The translations under genes and the position numbers were made by a program. From assembly GCF_007746075.1 (NCBI RefSeq), contig NZ_CP036339.1, positions 310,001 through 374,000 on the forward strand: a stretch of DNA of 64,000 bases, written 5' to 3'. This DNA is from Lacipirellula limnantheis. Lineage in GTDB: Bacteria > Planctomycetota > Planctomycetia > Pirellulales > Lacipirellulaceae. Below are positions 1 through 7,722 of this stretch, one piece after another. Each line of letters starts with the position of its first letter. Positions within the stretch are counted from its first letter, which is position 1. A model generated the notes under the pieces. The model had not been told where the DNA came from, did not search any database, and saw nothing but the letters and a program-made list of their open reading frames with translations.

Positions 1-325
1 GGACGCTGAATAGCCCGAGCGCGAACAGCAGAATCGTCCGCCGAACGATGCGCGCATACACCGCCGGGTCGATGGCCGCCCCGTCGCGATACTTCTTCAT
101 CGAATAGGCAAGCGACGTCCCCATGATGAAGAGGAAGAGGGGAAATATCCAATCGGTCGGCGTCCACCCATGCCACGGCGCGTGATCGAGCATCCCATAC
201 CGCTGCCCCGGCTCCCATTTGCCGGGGTTATTCACCAGCACCATGCCGATAATCGTCATGCCGCGAAAGGCGTCGAGCGAAAGGAGCCGCTGCGACTTGG
301 TCGGCGCTGGGGAATCGAAGGACAT
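1..325 (-). CDS. DUF5009 / heparan-alpha-glucosaminide N-acetyltransferase-like membrane protein (partial)
   Basis: Only the N-terminal 108 residues are present; the gene runs off the left edge of the window. The reverse strand reads from an ATG at 325. Early residues include LSLDAFRGMTIIGMVLVNNP, followed by an HGWTPTDWIFPLFLFIMG segment. This is the typical opening of the planctomycete DUF5009 family, related to lysosomal heparan-alpha-glucosaminide N-acetyltransferase, which carries an acetyl group across a membrane onto a terminal amino sugar. At least two hydrophobic membrane segments are visible. Family assignment is from motif recognition; the substrate is unknown. Confidence 0.82.
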   Translation of the reverse strand, partial: MSFDSPAPTKSQRLLSLDAFRGMTIIGMVLVNNPGKWEPGQRYGMLDHAPWHGWTPTDWIFPLFLFIMGTSLAYSMKKYRDGAAIDPAVYARIVRRTILLFALGLFSV

Positions 326-361
326 AGTTCCTGCTACAAAAATTCAAAGACCTAAATGCCT

Positions 362-518
362 AACCGCCAAGGACGCCAAGAGCGCCGAGGAAATACAATA
401 TATTGGAACCGCCGATAGACGCAGATGAACGCAAATCAGTTCAATCTGCGTCTGTCCGCGTTTATCGGCGGTTCATTCTTCCCTGTATTCCTTGGCGCTC
501 TTGGCGTGCTTGGCGGTT
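362..518. repeat. nested double hairpin built of short tandem words
   Basis: The outer arms (362-398 and 484-518) pair with each other and consist of a word of about 9 bases, cgccaagga-like, repeated in tandem. Inside them a second pair of arms (407-436 and 443-472) uses a different word of about 10 bases, cgcagatgaa-like. The spacer separates the divergent acyltransferase and APC permease genes, so it is not a simple terminator. No protein is supported here. Confidence 0.85.
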
Positions 519-624
519 CAATTGATCAATCAGACGGCTCCCCCAGTCATACGATGTTGATGGCCCTCTTTCCACTGTTATTTTTGGCCACCTGCGGTAG
601 GTTGGGGCTTCGAGATCCCGCAAT

Positions 625-2016
625 ATGGGCGACGCCATCCAAGACGAACTGAACATCGGCGCCGCACCCCGCCTCGGCCTCGGGGACGCCGTCAGCCTGG
701 TGATCGGCATCGTCGTCGGCACGTCGATTTTTCGCACGGCGCCCGAAGTCTTCCAAAACACTTCGGGCCCCTGGCCAGCATTGGGGGCGTGGTTCCTCGG
801 CGGCATGCTCTCGATCATCGGCGCTTTCTGCTACGCCGAACTCGCAACAACGTACACCCGCGCCGGCGGCGACTACGAATACCTTACTCGTGCGTTCGGT
901 CCCTGGGCCGGGTTCCTGTTCGGCTGGGCGCAACTGACCGCCGTCCTGACGAGCAGCATCGGCACGATGGCCTACACGTTCGCCGACTATGGCGTGAAGT
1001 TGTTTCGCATCGAGGAGAGCGGGACAGTGTGGTTGGCGACGGCGCCGATTGTGGCCGCTACGGTCCTCAATGCGCTGGGGACGTCGTTCGGCAAGACGAC
1101 GCAAAACATTTGCACCGTGGCGAAGGTGGCGGGGCTCATCGGCGTCGTGCTGGCCGGCATTGTGGCCGCCGATTGGACGAACCTGGCGTTTGCCCCTCTC
1201 CCGTCTGGGGAGAGGACGGGTGTGGGGGTGAACTGGCAGGCCTTCGGCCTCGCGATGGTTTTCGTTCTCTATGCCTACGGCGGTTGGAACGATGCGGCGT
1301 TCGTCGCCGCAGAAGTGCGCGACCGGAAGCGAAACCTGCCGCTCGCACTGATCGGCGGCGTGTTAGGCGTGACGGCCGTCTACCTCGCCGTGAACGTCGC
1401 CTACCTGGTCGCCTTGGGATTCGACGCCGCTCGTGCCACTCGCACCCCGGCGACCGACGTCATCGAAGCAGCGATTGGCCGCGCCGGCGGCAATCTCGCC
1501 AGCATCCTTGTGATGATCTCCGCGCTTGGCGCCATCAACGGCATGGTGCTGGTCGGCTCGCGCGTCTACGCGGCCGCGGGCGCCGACCATCGGCCGCTGC
1601 GGTGGCTGAGCGGTTGGGACGCCCAGCGCGGCGCCCCGCGAGCCGCGCTGCTGGCCCAAGCCGCCGTTTCATTGGCAATGGTGTTTGCGGTGAGCCTGGT
1701 CGACCCCAGCGACGGCTTCGGCACGTTGCTCGCCGCGACGGCCCCGGTCTTTTGGTCGTTCCTCATGGGTACCGGCGCGTCGGTGATTATCCTCCGCTGG
1801 CGCGATCCCCTGCGCGAACGTCCATTCGCCGTCCCGCTCTATCCGCTGCCGCCGCTGATCTTCTGCGCCACTTGCGGCTACATGCTTTACAGCAGCCTCT
1901 CTTACGCTCTATCCAAATCTCCTTGGTTGCCGCTGATGGGCATCGGGCCGGTGGCGGCGGGGCTGGCGGTGTATCTGCTGACGCCGCGCGAAAAGTCCTC
2001 GCGATTTGCAAGTTGA
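625..2016 (+). CDS. APC superfamily amino-acid permease
   Basis: This 463-residue protein has about twelve hydrophobic segments. It opens with a GLGDAVSLVIGIVVGTSIF segment typical of the amino acid-polyamine-organocation (APC) superfamily, whose first helix is broken by a glycine-rich substrate-binding stretch. It should sit in the inner membrane and move amino acids or related amines by secondary transport; the substrate cannot be read from sequence. Residues about 190-202 (PLPSGERTGVGV) are encoded by a palindromic repeat, so this loop looks like an in-frame insertion. The start ATG at 625 is chosen because the membrane region begins soon after it. Confidence 0.9.
   Translation: MGDAIQDELNIGAAPRLGLGDAVSLVIGIVVGTSIFRTAPEVFQNTSGPWPALGAWFLGGMLSIIGAFCYAELATTYTRAGGDYEYLTRAFGPWAGFLFGWAQLTAVLTSSIGTMAYTFADYGVKLFRIEESGTVWLATAPIVAATVLNALGTSFGKTTQNICTVAKVAGLIGVVLAGIVAADWTNLAFAPLPSGERTGVGVNWQAFGLAMVFVLYAYGGWNDAAFVAAEVRDRKRNLPLALIGGVLGVTAVYLAVNVAYLVALGFDAARATRTPATDVIEAAIGRAGGNLASILVMISALGAINGMVLVGSRVYAAAGADHRPLRWLSGWDAQRGAPRAALLAQAAVSLAMVFAVSLVDPSDGFGTLLAATAPVFWSFLMGTGASVIILRWRDPLRERPFAVPLYPLPPLIFCATCGYMLYSSLSYALSKSPWLPLMGIGPVAAGLAVYLLTPREKSSRFAS
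1193..1230 (+). repeat. dispersed palindromic repeat inside the APC permease gene
   Basis: The DNA ccctctcccgtctggggaga followed by ggacgggtgtgggggtga is the kind of short palindromic repeat normally found between genes in many bacteria. Here it lies within an open reading frame, keeps the frame and adds about 12 residues to a loop. The core cctctccc...ggggagagg forms a hairpin. Confidence 0.75.
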
Positions 2017-2023
2017 AGCGCGA

Positions 2024-2100
2024 AGGGGTCGGGGACCTTTTGCCACTGGATGCTATTAATTGGAAGCTGTCCTGCTAGTGGCAAAAGGTCCCCGACCCCT
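2024..2100. repeat. 24-bp perfect inverted repeat with 29-base loop (copy 1)
   Basis: Arms at 2024-2047 and 2077-2100 are perfectly complementary over 24 bases (core gtcggggaccttttgccact) around a 29-base loop. The same arms occur at 40258-40332 with a different loop of the same length. Flanking sequences at 2005-2022 and 2115-2132 match at 16 of 18 bases as a direct repeat, and the first of these contains the APC permease stop codon. Confidence 0.9.
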
Positions 2101-2194
2101 TCCAGGCGGGGCGGTTTGCTAATTGAAGCGCGCCCCGTCATGGCCCCCGGCGCTTGGCGAAACCGTTGCTCCGCTTTGGCGTTTAATCGATTGC

Positions 2195-2392
2195 CGTCCC
2201 AAAGGGACGACCGGAAATAGCCCAGCGCTTCAAAGCTGGGGAAATGAGTAGAATGAATGCGTCGAGTCCCGTAGGGACGGGTGATTGGCGCGTTGACCAT
2301 TCAGTCGTCCCTACGGGACGATGTCAACCTGAGATCGTCGTGACCCAGCGTTGAAACGCTGGGCTATTGCCGAAGCGTCCCGCTGGGACGCG
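2195..2392. repeat. cluster of 'gtcccgtagggac' and 'cccagcgttgaaacgctggg' palindromes
   Basis: The spacer before the dioxygenase gene holds several short perfect palindromes: gtcccaaagggac near 2196, agcgcttcaaagct near 2224, gtcccgtagggac near 2267, cgtccctacgggacg near 2306, cccagcgttgaaacgctggg near 2343 and gcgtcccgctgggacgc near 2376. They are arranged symmetrically, so the whole block can also fold on itself. Similar palindromes are common between genes in planctomycetes. No coding potential was seen. Confidence 0.8.
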
Positions 2393-2414
2393 AATCGCCA
2401 ACGGGGCCTAGACT

Positions 2415-3083
2415 ATGTCGATGCACGACCTATCACGTCACCTTTCCCGTCGCGATTTCGCCCGCGGCATCGCGTTTGGCGCCGCCGCGTTCTACGCTCC
2501 CGGCGCGTTTGCTGAGGCCCTCACCCTCACTCCAGATCAGACCGAGGGACCATTTTACCCCGATCACCTACCCCTCGACACCGACAACGACCTGCTGATC
2601 ATCAACGACAGCATCTCCCCGGCGATCGGCGACGTCACCCATCTCACCGGAAAGATCCTCGACTCCGACGGCAAGGCGCTGCGCAATGCCCTGGTCGAAA
2701 TCTGGCAGGTCGACGGCAACGGCGTCTATCTCCACAGCCGCAGCGCCGGCGAGAAGCGCGACGCGAATTTTCAGGGCTACGGCCGCTTCACCACCAGTTC
2801 GACCGGCGAGTATTACTTCCGCACCGTGAAGCCCGTCGAGTACCCCGGCCGCACGCCTCACATCCACTACGCCATCAGCCAGAACGGGAAGCGTCTGCTG
2901 ACGACGCAGTTGTACGTGAAGGGCTCGCCGGGGAACGATCGCGACGGCGTCCTCCGCGGCATCCGCGACGAGAAGGAGCGCGCGTCGGTGCTCGTCGACT
3001 TCAAACCGTTGGAAGGTTCGAAGCTCGGCGAACTAACGGCCGATTTCCCGATCGTGCTGGGAACGACTCCGGAGGATGCTTGA
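2415..3083 (+). CDS. Tat-exported intradiol ring-cleavage dioxygenase (protocatechuate 3,4-dioxygenase-like)
   Basis: The protein has 222 residues. The start carries a twin-arginine-like SRRDFARG motif (residues 11-18) and a hydrophobic stretch, so it is probably exported folded through Tat. The catalytic part matches the intradiol dioxygenases that open catechol-type rings with non-heme Fe(III). All four expected iron ligands are visible: Tyr105 in GNGVY, Tyr143 in VEYPGR, and His149 and His151 in TPHIHY. It is shorter than PcaH and resembles the single-subunit exported family common in soil and aquatic bacteria. The substrate is uncertain. It converges with the HAD phosphatase downstream. 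Confidence 0.92.
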   Translation: MSMHDLSRHLSRRDFARGIAFGAAAFYAPGAFAEALTLTPDQTEGPFYPDHLPLDTDNDLLIINDSISPAIGDVTHLTGKILDSDGKALRNALVEIWQVDGNGVYLHSRSAGEKRDANFQGYGRFTTSSTGEYYFRTVKPVEYPGRTPHIHYAISQNGKRLLTTQLYVKGSPGNDRDGVLRGIRDEKERASVLVDFKPLEGSKLGELTADFPIVLGTTPEDA

Positions 3084-3115
3084 GGCCGTTCTGGCCTGTG
3101 ACCAGCATGGCCGGA

Positions 3116-3790
3116 CTATCTCGTCGCGCCGCGCTCGATTAACTCCGCGATCCGGGCCGGCGATAGTTCATGATGCCCTTCCGCGACGAACGTCGCGTGG
3201 CTCAGCTTCTCCCGCGTCGTCGTCCCCAGCACGGCGATGCTGGTCATTCCTGCCGCGTTGGCGGCCTCGATTCCCTGCGGCGCGTCTTCAATGACCGCGC
3301 ACTGCGCCGGCGGAACGCCTAACCATTCCGCAGCCTTCAAAAAGACCTCTGGGTTCGGCTTGCCATGCGTCACGTCGGCGCCGGTGACCATCGCGTCGAA
3401 CCGCTCGGCCCGACCTAGCTTCTCCAGGGTCAACCGCACATTCTCCGGCGGCCCCGAGGAACCGACCGCCAGTTTAAACCCGGCCGCCGCCAGCGCGTCG
3501 ATCAACTCCACCGCTCCCGGCAGCGGCGTGAAATTCTCGCTGATGATCTCGCGGTAGAAGTATTCCTTTTTGTCGCCGAGCTCCTGCGCCCGTGCGGCAG
3601 TCATTTGCTCGCCGGGATAGAGCTGGGCGAAAATATCGCGATTCGTCCGGCCGAACGTGCTGCGAAACTGCTCGTCGGAAAACGCCACGCCAATCTCGGC
3701 GAACATCCGCTCCCAGCTCTTGTAGTGCGGCAGGTACGAATCCGTGAGCACTCCGTCGACGTCGAAGATGACGGCAAGTTGGGTCGGCAT
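3116..3790 (-). CDS. HAD-superfamily hydrolase, beta-phosphoglucomutase-like (subfamily IA)
   Basis: A 224-residue protein with the HAD nucleophile motif FDVDGVL (Asp10 and Asp12), a GSSGPP motif II region and the acidic IEDAPQGIEAA motif near the C terminus. The helical cap between motifs I and II and the order of motifs fit beta-phosphoglucomutase-like phosphatases, which act on sugar phosphates or related small phosphates. The ATG at 3790 is preferred to an upstream in-frame TTG at 3799 because it leaves the usual few residues before the first strand. The exact substrate is unknown. Confidence 0.9.
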   Translation of the reverse strand: MPTQLAVIFDVDGVLTDSYLPHYKSWERMFAEIGVAFSDEQFRSTFGRTNRDIFAQLYPGEQMTAARAQELGDKKEYFYREIISENFTPLPGAVELIDALAAAGFKLAVGSSGPPENVRLTLEKLGRAERFDAMVTGADVTHGKPNPEVFLKAAEWLGVPPAQCAVIEDAPQGIEAANAAGMTSIAVLGTTTREKLSHATFVAEGHHELSPARIAELIERGATR

Positions 3791-3952
3791 GGCGGGCAAT
3801 TCCGTCGAGGCGCACGAGGCGGGTGGGAATGATCATGGTCGTCGCGGCGAGCGGGCTATTATATTCAGGCGAAGCCCTCGGCCATACGGGCCGTCGCGGT
3901 GATTTGTCGCCGCCGCACGTCGTCCTCCTAAACTCCCTTGCCCCCGTCGTTC

Positions 3953-4552
3953 ATGACCATCACATATTTGCTGGATCGCGCACGACCCGCGAGGCTCGCC
4001 AGCGCCTGCCTTGGCTTGGCGTGCGCCGGCTGCATCCGCCAGGCGGAGATCGACGGCATCGTCACCTTCACGCCCCACTGGGTCGACATGCTGCTCCCCG
4101 TCGCCATCGGACTGGGGCTGCTGGGGCTCGGCGTTCCGATCGTTACCGGTCGGCTCCCCATCGGCCGCGGCAAGCCATTGGTCCTCGGGTCATTGCTCAC
4201 GATGATGGGCCTGTTCTTCTTCCTCGGCGCAGTGCTCACCTACCCATTCGAGCACGTCACCGTCAGCCCGACGCAGCTGGTGATCGCCGAGGGAATGCTC
4301 GGCAAGGGCATTTCGCAAACCGTCGACTTCAATCGCCTCGACGCGATCGAACTGTTCGACGCCCGCGGCTCGCGCACCGGGCCACGGGGCACGAGCGTCG
4401 TGACCGTCATGCGCTGCCACGCACCAGGCGGCGAGATCGATGACGTCGCCATGGAAGGAGCGCTGCGCGCCGCCGCGTTGCCTGTGGTCGTCCATCGAGC
4501 CGGCGAGCTCGGCGTGAAGATCATCGACCACGCCGTTGTTGAGTCGGAGTAA
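3953..4552 (+). CDS. hypothetical membrane protein
   Basis: This 199-residue protein (ATG at 3953; an in-frame TTG lies at 3938) has two clear hydrophobic segments, around residues 43-62 and 75-98, followed by a soluble C-terminal domain with the regular strand pattern of a small beta domain. That domain begins FEHVTVSPTQLVIAEGMLG, reminiscent of bacterial pleckstrin-like domains that follow paired membrane helices. It lies between the divergently transcribed HAD gene and a convergent gene, so it is probably its own transcription unit. The function is not recognised. Confidence 0.75.
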   Translation: MTITYLLDRARPARLASACLGLACAGCIRQAEIDGIVTFTPHWVDMLLPVAIGLGLLGLGVPIVTGRLPIGRGKPLVLGSLLTMMGLFFFLGAVLTYPFEHVTVSPTQLVIAEGMLGKGISQTVDFNRLDAIELFDARGSRTGPRGTSVVTVMRCHAPGGEIDDVAMEGALRAAALPVVVHRAGELGVKIIDHAVVESE

Positions 4553-4636
4553 TTGGTCCCAGACCCGACTACTGGCAATCGCGAAGCGCTACTAGCGCGG
4601 CACGCGGCCGGCAATGTCGAGCGGCGTGCCCCCCAA

Positions 4637-5011
4637 TCACTTCCCCTTCCACCACACGCCGATCGACGCCAAGAAAATTACCCACTCCCCAACCGCGAGT
4701 TTGTACGTGGGGGGCGCAATTCCGGCGAACATCGCGAAGCTCGCCCCTCGAAACAACACCAAACACGCATGAATCGCTAGGCAGGCCAACACGGCCGATC
4801 TTGCATGCTCGGGCCGCCATGCCCCCCACAGAAAGAAGACGGCCATTCCCATCTCCAGCCCGCCATAAACGGTGAGGAACTCGCTCCGCCCCGAGCCCCC
4901 CTTCATCTCCAACCCGACCGTGTCGGCGGCTTTCTGGGGAGCAACGGCGCAGTAGATGGCCAGGCCTGCGTAAAGGATGCCGACAACGGTCAAGAAGATG
5001 CGGGAAATCAT
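4637..5011 (-). CDS. small four-helix membrane protein, DUF4345-like
   Basis: 124 residues with four hydrophobic segments. The conserved-looking stretch SEFLTVYGGLEMGMAVFFLW in the middle resembles the DUF4345 family of small integral membrane proteins. The ATG at 5011 begins 16 bases after the sulfatase stop on the same strand, so it is probably the second gene of a sulfatase operon. An open frame continues upstream, but this is the shadow of the sulfatase gene. The molecular role is unknown. Confidence 0.8.
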   Translation of the reverse strand: MISRIFLTVVGILYAGLAIYCAVAPQKAADTVGLEMKGGSGRSEFLTVYGGLEMGMAVFFLWGAWRPEHARSAVLACLAIHACLVLFRGASFAMFAGIAPPTYKLAVGEWVIFLASIGVWWKGK

Positions 5012-5027
5012 GGCGGCTCGCGGTGCG

Positions 5028-6509
5028 TTAGGGCGTCGATAGTCGGATGGGGCCGGGTGCGTTGAGGCTGCTTGCGTTGCGGGACTCGCCGGGAAGTTCG
5101 CGATGGCGGAATTCCCGACCCATCCCTTGGCCGCGCCCCACGACATTCGCGCCTGGCGTGGGGTTCGTCGGGACGGCGTCGCCGGTTTCAGCGACCCATT
5201 GATCGAGCGCCTGCTGCAAGCGAGCGTGCACCGCGGCCATCTCCTCCGTCGCTTCGGACTTGCCGAGCAGGTTTCGCAGTTGGTGCGGATCGGCCTCGAC
5301 GTCGTACAACTCCTCGGCCGGCCGCGGCTGCAGAAAGACGTCTCCTTGCTCCGGCTTGAGCGTCCCCGCCGCGTAGACCATCCACAACTCCCGGCCCGCT
5401 GGCTCCTGCGGCCCCGATTCAACGCACAAGCTTTGCAGCGCCGGATAGGCGTTGCGTATGTAAAGCCACCGCCCGTCGCGCACCGACCGCTCATGCGCTT
5501 GCCCCACGTGCCAGTTGTGCTCGCTGAACGCCACGTCGCGCACCGTCGCTTGCGGGTTGGCTAGAAGCGGCTCCAAGCTTACCCCCTGCACCCGCGGGTC
5601 AATCGGCAGTCCCGCGAGTTGCAGGATCGTCGGTGCAAGGTCAATCACGCTCGCCAGCGCGCCGGTTCGCCCCGGCTTGATCGTCCCCGGACGCCACACA
5701 ATCAGCGGCGTCTTCACGCCGCTGTCGTAGAGCCGCGTCTTGCAACGCGGAAACGGTCGTCCATTGTCGGCCGTGAAGATCACGTAGGTATTTTCGGCGA
5801 TGCCTTGCCGCTGCAGTTCGTCGACGACTTTCCCCACAAAGCGGTCGAGCCTGCTGATCTCGTGATAGTAGGCGGCTAGGTCTTCGCGCGTCTGTGGACC
5901 GTCGACGAGAAAGGGAGGCACGACGGCGCTCGCCGGATCATAGACCGGATCTTGCTCGGAGGTTTGCCAAGGGCGATGGGCGTCGGTCGACGCCAGCCAC
6001 ATGAAGAACGGTTTGTCCTGCGGCCGTTCGCGCAGCTGGCGCACCCAGTCACCTTCCTTGCCGGGGCCGCGACCAGGCGAGATCTGGTCGAAGGCCGTGA
6101 AGATGTTCGGCCCCAGATGGTTCTTGCCGGAGAGGACGGTAAAGTATCCCGCCGCGCGCAGGGCCTGCGGGAACATGAACTGCCCTGCCGGCAACGGCAG
6201 GTGCAACTCAGGCGCGCCCGTGTTGTGGGGATACCGCCCGGTGATGATGCTGCACCGCGTGGGACTGCAGCTGCTCGTGGTCAGATACGCGCGATCGAAA
6301 ACGCGCCCTTCCGCGGCCAGTCGATCCAGATGCGGCGCCTTCACCGGCGACGGCGCGTAACAGGGCAAATCGTCCGGCGACACGTCGTCGGCAATGATGA
6401 ACACAAAATTCGGGCGAGCGGTTTCGGCCTGCGCATTTGCGGAATTGAACCACGGCGACACAACGAGCACGACGAAGAGGCATGTTGTCTCACTTAAGAA
6501 ACTTCTCAT
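5028..6509 (-). CDS. exported sulfatase (formylglycine-dependent, Cys type)
   Basis: A 493-residue protein with an N-terminal signal peptide (about residues 1-27). It has the sulfatase signature CSPTRCSIITGR, where Cys81 would be converted to formylglycine by a sulfatase-modifying enzyme. Metal-binding Asp41-Asp42 in FIIADD, LSGKNHLG and the later TADNG motif also fit the family. The expected reaction is hydrolysis of sulfate esters, probably from sulfated polysaccharides outside the cytoplasm. Planctomycetes carry many such enzymes. The C-terminal 30 residues are low in hydrophobic content and look like a tail. A DUF4345-like gene follows directly. Confidence 0.95.
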   Translation of the reverse strand: MRSFLSETTCLFVVLVVSPWFNSANAQAETARPNFVFIIADDVSPDDLPCYAPSPVKAPHLDRLAAEGRVFDRAYLTTSSCSPTRCSIITGRYPHNTGAPELHLPLPAGQFMFPQALRAAGYFTVLSGKNHLGPNIFTAFDQISPGRGPGKEGDWVRQLRERPQDKPFFMWLASTDAHRPWQTSEQDPVYDPASAVVPPFLVDGPQTREDLAAYYHEISRLDRFVGKVVDELQRQGIAENTYVIFTADNGRPFPRCKTRLYDSGVKTPLIVWRPGTIKPGRTGALASVIDLAPTILQLAGLPIDPRVQGVSLEPLLANPQATVRDVAFSEHNWHVGQAHERSVRDGRWLYIRNAYPALQSLCVESGPQEPAGRELWMVYAAGTLKPEQGDVFLQPRPAEELYDVEADPHQLRNLLGKSEATEEMAAVHARLQQALDQWVAETGDAVPTNPTPGANVVGRGQGMGREFRHRELPGESRNASSLNAPGPIRLSTP

Positions 6510-6724
6510 CTCTTGTATTCCTCGTCGTGTCCGTCGTGCCGTTGCAGTGGGGCTTCTGAGGCGTCTGAAAACGAGCCTCCCCTCTGCCGGGCCGGCCAGT
6601 TACGCGCAGCCTGCTTAACTGATATGATACCCGGTTCCCCGGCCGGCGGACGCCTGGCGCGGGGCTCATTCTTTCGGATCAATCGTTCGCATCTTCGCCG
6701 TCATATTGTCTGGGAGTTCTCGCC

Positions 6725-7585
6725 GTGTTCGTTCCGCGCACCACCCGTGAAAAAGTTCTCGCCAAGCTCCGTAAGAAGGTCGAGAGCCGCACCCCGGTCC
6801 TCATCTCCAGCGCCGCTAGCGGCCTCGTCGCCCGGATGCTCGAAGAAGCAGGCGCCGACTGCGTGAACACCTTCCACGGCGCCCGCCTTCGCGCCAACGG
6901 CATGGGCACCATGGCCATGCTTTGGCCAATCGTCAACGCCAACGAACAAGTCTTCAAGAACACGCAGGAAGACGTCCTCCCGGCGATGAAAGGCGACGCC
7001 TTCGTCTGCATGTGCATCAACGCCAACGACCCCTTGCGCGACATGTGGGGCTTCCTCGAGCAGATCAAGTCGCTCGGCGTCATCAGCGTCTCGAACATCG
7101 GCCCGTCGGTCAGCTACATCGACCGCGACAGCGAAATCTTCAAGGTACTCCGCAAGTGCGGCATCACGATCGAGAACGAAGTCGAGATGCTCAAGATTGC
7201 CAAGCAAGAACTGAACATGGTCACCATCGGCGTCGCCTTCACCGAAGAAGACAGCCTGCAGATGATCGAAGAGGCGAAGCCCGATCTCTTCTGCTACCAC
7301 GCCGGCACCACCAAGGGCGGCCGCAAGGGCTACGACTCGGGCGAGACAATCGAAGGAACCGCCGAGCGGACCAAAATCGTTCACGACAAATGCAAGAAGA
7401 TCATGCCCGAGCTGATCTGCATCGCCCACGGCGCCGCGATGGAAACGCCGGAAGACGCGCAGTACATGCTCGACCACGCCTCGTGCGAAGGGATCTGGAC
7501 CGGCTCGTCGACCGAACGCCTGCCGATCGAAAAGGCGGTCTTCGAAGCCGGCAAAAAGTTCGCGGCGCTGCGATACACAAAGTAA
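6725..7585 (+). CDS. phosphoenolpyruvate hydrolase-like TIM-barrel protein (Tm-1 C-terminal domain homologue)
   Basis: 286 residues, GTG start at 6725 with gggag upstream. The sequence matches the TIM-barrel family named phosphoenolpyruvate hydrolase (PF09370), visible in TPVLISSAASGLVARMLEEA, TFHGARLRANGMGTM and YHAGTTKGGRKGYDSGE. It is followed by a UPF0261 gene on the same strand, with a hairpin repeat between them. The same two domains are fused in plant Tm-1 proteins and in some fungal proteins, which suggests the two products act together. The bacterial reaction is not established; 'hydrolase' is a family label. Confidence 0.93.
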   Translation: MFVPRTTREKVLAKLRKKVESRTPVLISSAASGLVARMLEEAGADCVNTFHGARLRANGMGTMAMLWPIVNANEQVFKNTQEDVLPAMKGDAFVCMCINANDPLRDMWGFLEQIKSLGVISVSNIGPSVSYIDRDSEIFKVLRKCGITIENEVEMLKIAKQELNMVTIGVAFTEEDSLQMIEEAKPDLFCYHAGTTKGGRKGYDSGETIEGTAERTKIVHDKCKKIMPELICIAHGAAMETPEDAQYMLDHASCEGIWTGSSTERLPIEKAVFEAGKKFAALRYTK

Positions 7586-7605
7586 CTCGTTAGAAATTAA
7601 AGAAG

Positions 7606-7686
7606 TCTCACGCAAAGGCGCGAAGGCGCAAAGAAGATGAACTTCATCGTCTTGTTTTCTTCGCGCCTTTGCGCCTTTGCGTGAGA
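7606..7686. repeat. tandem-word hairpin, period 8
   Basis: The left arm 7606-7636 is made of cgcaaagg/cgcgaagg units and the right arm 7659-7686 of gcgccttt units; they pair to a long stem with a loop of about 22 bases. The element sits between two genes that would otherwise be read as an operon, so it may affect transcript stability or partial termination. Confidence 0.88.
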
Positions 7687-7722
7687 TCTGTCTGCCTCTC
7701 ATCAGAACAAGGAACGCTCGTC

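Noticed and set aside
789..2078. 429-residue Arg-rich frame overlapping the APC permease
   Set aside because: Out-of-frame shadow with an Arg-rich composition typical of GC-rich genes read in the wrong frame.
7669..7722. N-terminal extension of the UPF0261 protein
   Set aside because: It is encoded by the period-8 hairpin; the ATG at 7723 has a ribosome-binding site and the normal family start.
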